Shown piece after piece: positions 63,748-64,000 of a stretch of DNA of 64,000 nucleotides. The position numbers and the translations under genes are program-made. The stretch's first letter is position 1. Every line of letters begins with the position of its first letter. The notes beneath the pieces are model-generated. The model saw only the letters and a program-made list of their open reading frames with translations, was not told the origin of the DNA and made no database searches. Location: NCBI GenBank assembly GCA_963809925.1, contig CAWELH010000004.1, positions 1 to 64,000 of the forward strand, given 5' to 3'. This stretch comes from DASQZK01 sp963809925. Lineage in GTDB: Bacteria > Bacteroidota > Bacteroidia > Bacteroidales > GCA-2748055.

Positions 63748-64000
63748 ATGAAGCAAATACTTATCATCCTGCTAACCGGGCTGCTTCTTATAAATACCAG
63801 CTACACTTCGGCTGATGATTTCGAAGGTTGCTATGCCCGGCTTAAAAACGACACGTTGTTTGCCGGAAATTCATTCATCGAACGGCAATGGCTATGGAAT
63901 AATGGTAATCTGACACCTGTCCGGCTGATCAATAAATCCGTTTACCCGAACCGAATCACTGAAATGACCGGCATTGCCCGGGATTCCATTCGTCCGCTAT
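63748..64000 (+). CDS. Start of a secreted protein, cut by the window end
   Basis: ATG at 63748 with signal peptide (MKQILIILLTGLLLINTSYT), 84 codons visible. The segment YARLKNDTLFAGNSFIERQW, LWNNGNLTPVRLINK resembles the N-terminal domain of GH36/GH97-type secreted glycosidases, but this is weak evidence. The remainder lies outside. Confidence 0.4.
   Translation, partial: MKQILIILLTGLLLINTSYTSADDFEGCYARLKNDTLFAGNSFIERQWLWNNGNLTPVRLINKSVYPNRITEMTGIARDSIRPL

Noticed and set aside
1..64000. tRNA, rRNA, CRISPR arrays, transposase genes, prophage
   Set aside because: Looked for clover-leaf ends, regular spacer arrays and transposase motifs by eye; none found. A covariance-model search would be more reliable.

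Overview
The window looks like a Bacteroidota chromosome, most likely from the Bacteroidales/Marinilabiliales side. Evidence: five proteins end in a type IX secretion (T9SS) sorting domain (GH9, DUF362, DUF4380, SGNH and CotH proteins). There are many lipoproteins with Bacteroidota-style lipoboxes, promoter-like TAnnTTTG -7 elements, and families typical of the phylum. I saw no rRNA, tRNA, CRISPR array or transposase gene.

Layout. 0.2-4.3 kb: a lipoprotein, then a sulfur module (double-rhodanese lipoprotein, a Cys-less rhodanese and two YeeE/YedE half-transporters) preceded by 24-bp tandem repeats. 4.7-15 kb: a polysaccharide-degradation stretch (GH9 cellulase-like enzyme, VCBS-repeat lipoprotein, DUF4185, serine hydrolase, GH16 beta-glucanase) with a MITE-like element. 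15.5-34.7 kb: a stress/fermentation island (AraC regulator with CxxC domain, cupin, GT4 glycosyltransferase, CspA, CbpA/CbpM, bacterioferritin, PPK2, H+-ATPase, DUF1003, RpiB, phosphoketolase, acetate kinase, small membrane proteins, dienelactone hydrolase, FNR-like protein). Many island genes are damaged: internal deletions in the radical-SAM protein, bacterioferritin and RpiB; several frameshifts in the ATPase; 5' truncation of acetate kinase and of a porin. 34.8-38.7 kb: HEAT-repeat protein, two-component-propeller lipoprotein, T9SS DUF362 protein. 39.2-44.6 kb: potassium module of a 42-aa membrane peptide, two tandem TrkH proteins and a KdpD/KdpE-like two-component system, without KdpFABC. 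44.9-51.8 kb: secreted proteins (DUF3108-like, MG2/plug-like, DUF4380), a PHP remnant, a GNAT enzyme and a sialate-esterase remnant. 52-56.4 kb: an AT-rich SGNH-MBOAT-SGNH surface O-acylation module. 56.6-64 kb: CotH protein, an exported TldD/TldE-like pair and the start of a further secreted protein.

The most interesting signal is a regulatory one. Four copies of a long operator-like motif (ATGTGWGAATSATGTAAY, 10-11 bp, then AATTRTRTAR) occur in the island. In all four the two half-sites start exactly 21 bp apart, and a TAnnTTTG-like -7 element begins 31-32 bp downstream of the second half-site. The first copy lies directly behind the AraC-type regulator gene. The others precede the cupin gene, a small membrane-protein operon and a lipoprotein gene. 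I infer a compact regulon controlled by that regulator.

Caveat: frameshifts recur across the window (12.3, 23.6-24.3, 45.4, 48.8 and 49.3 kb) and several lie in G/C runs. Some may be sequencing errors rather than decay.
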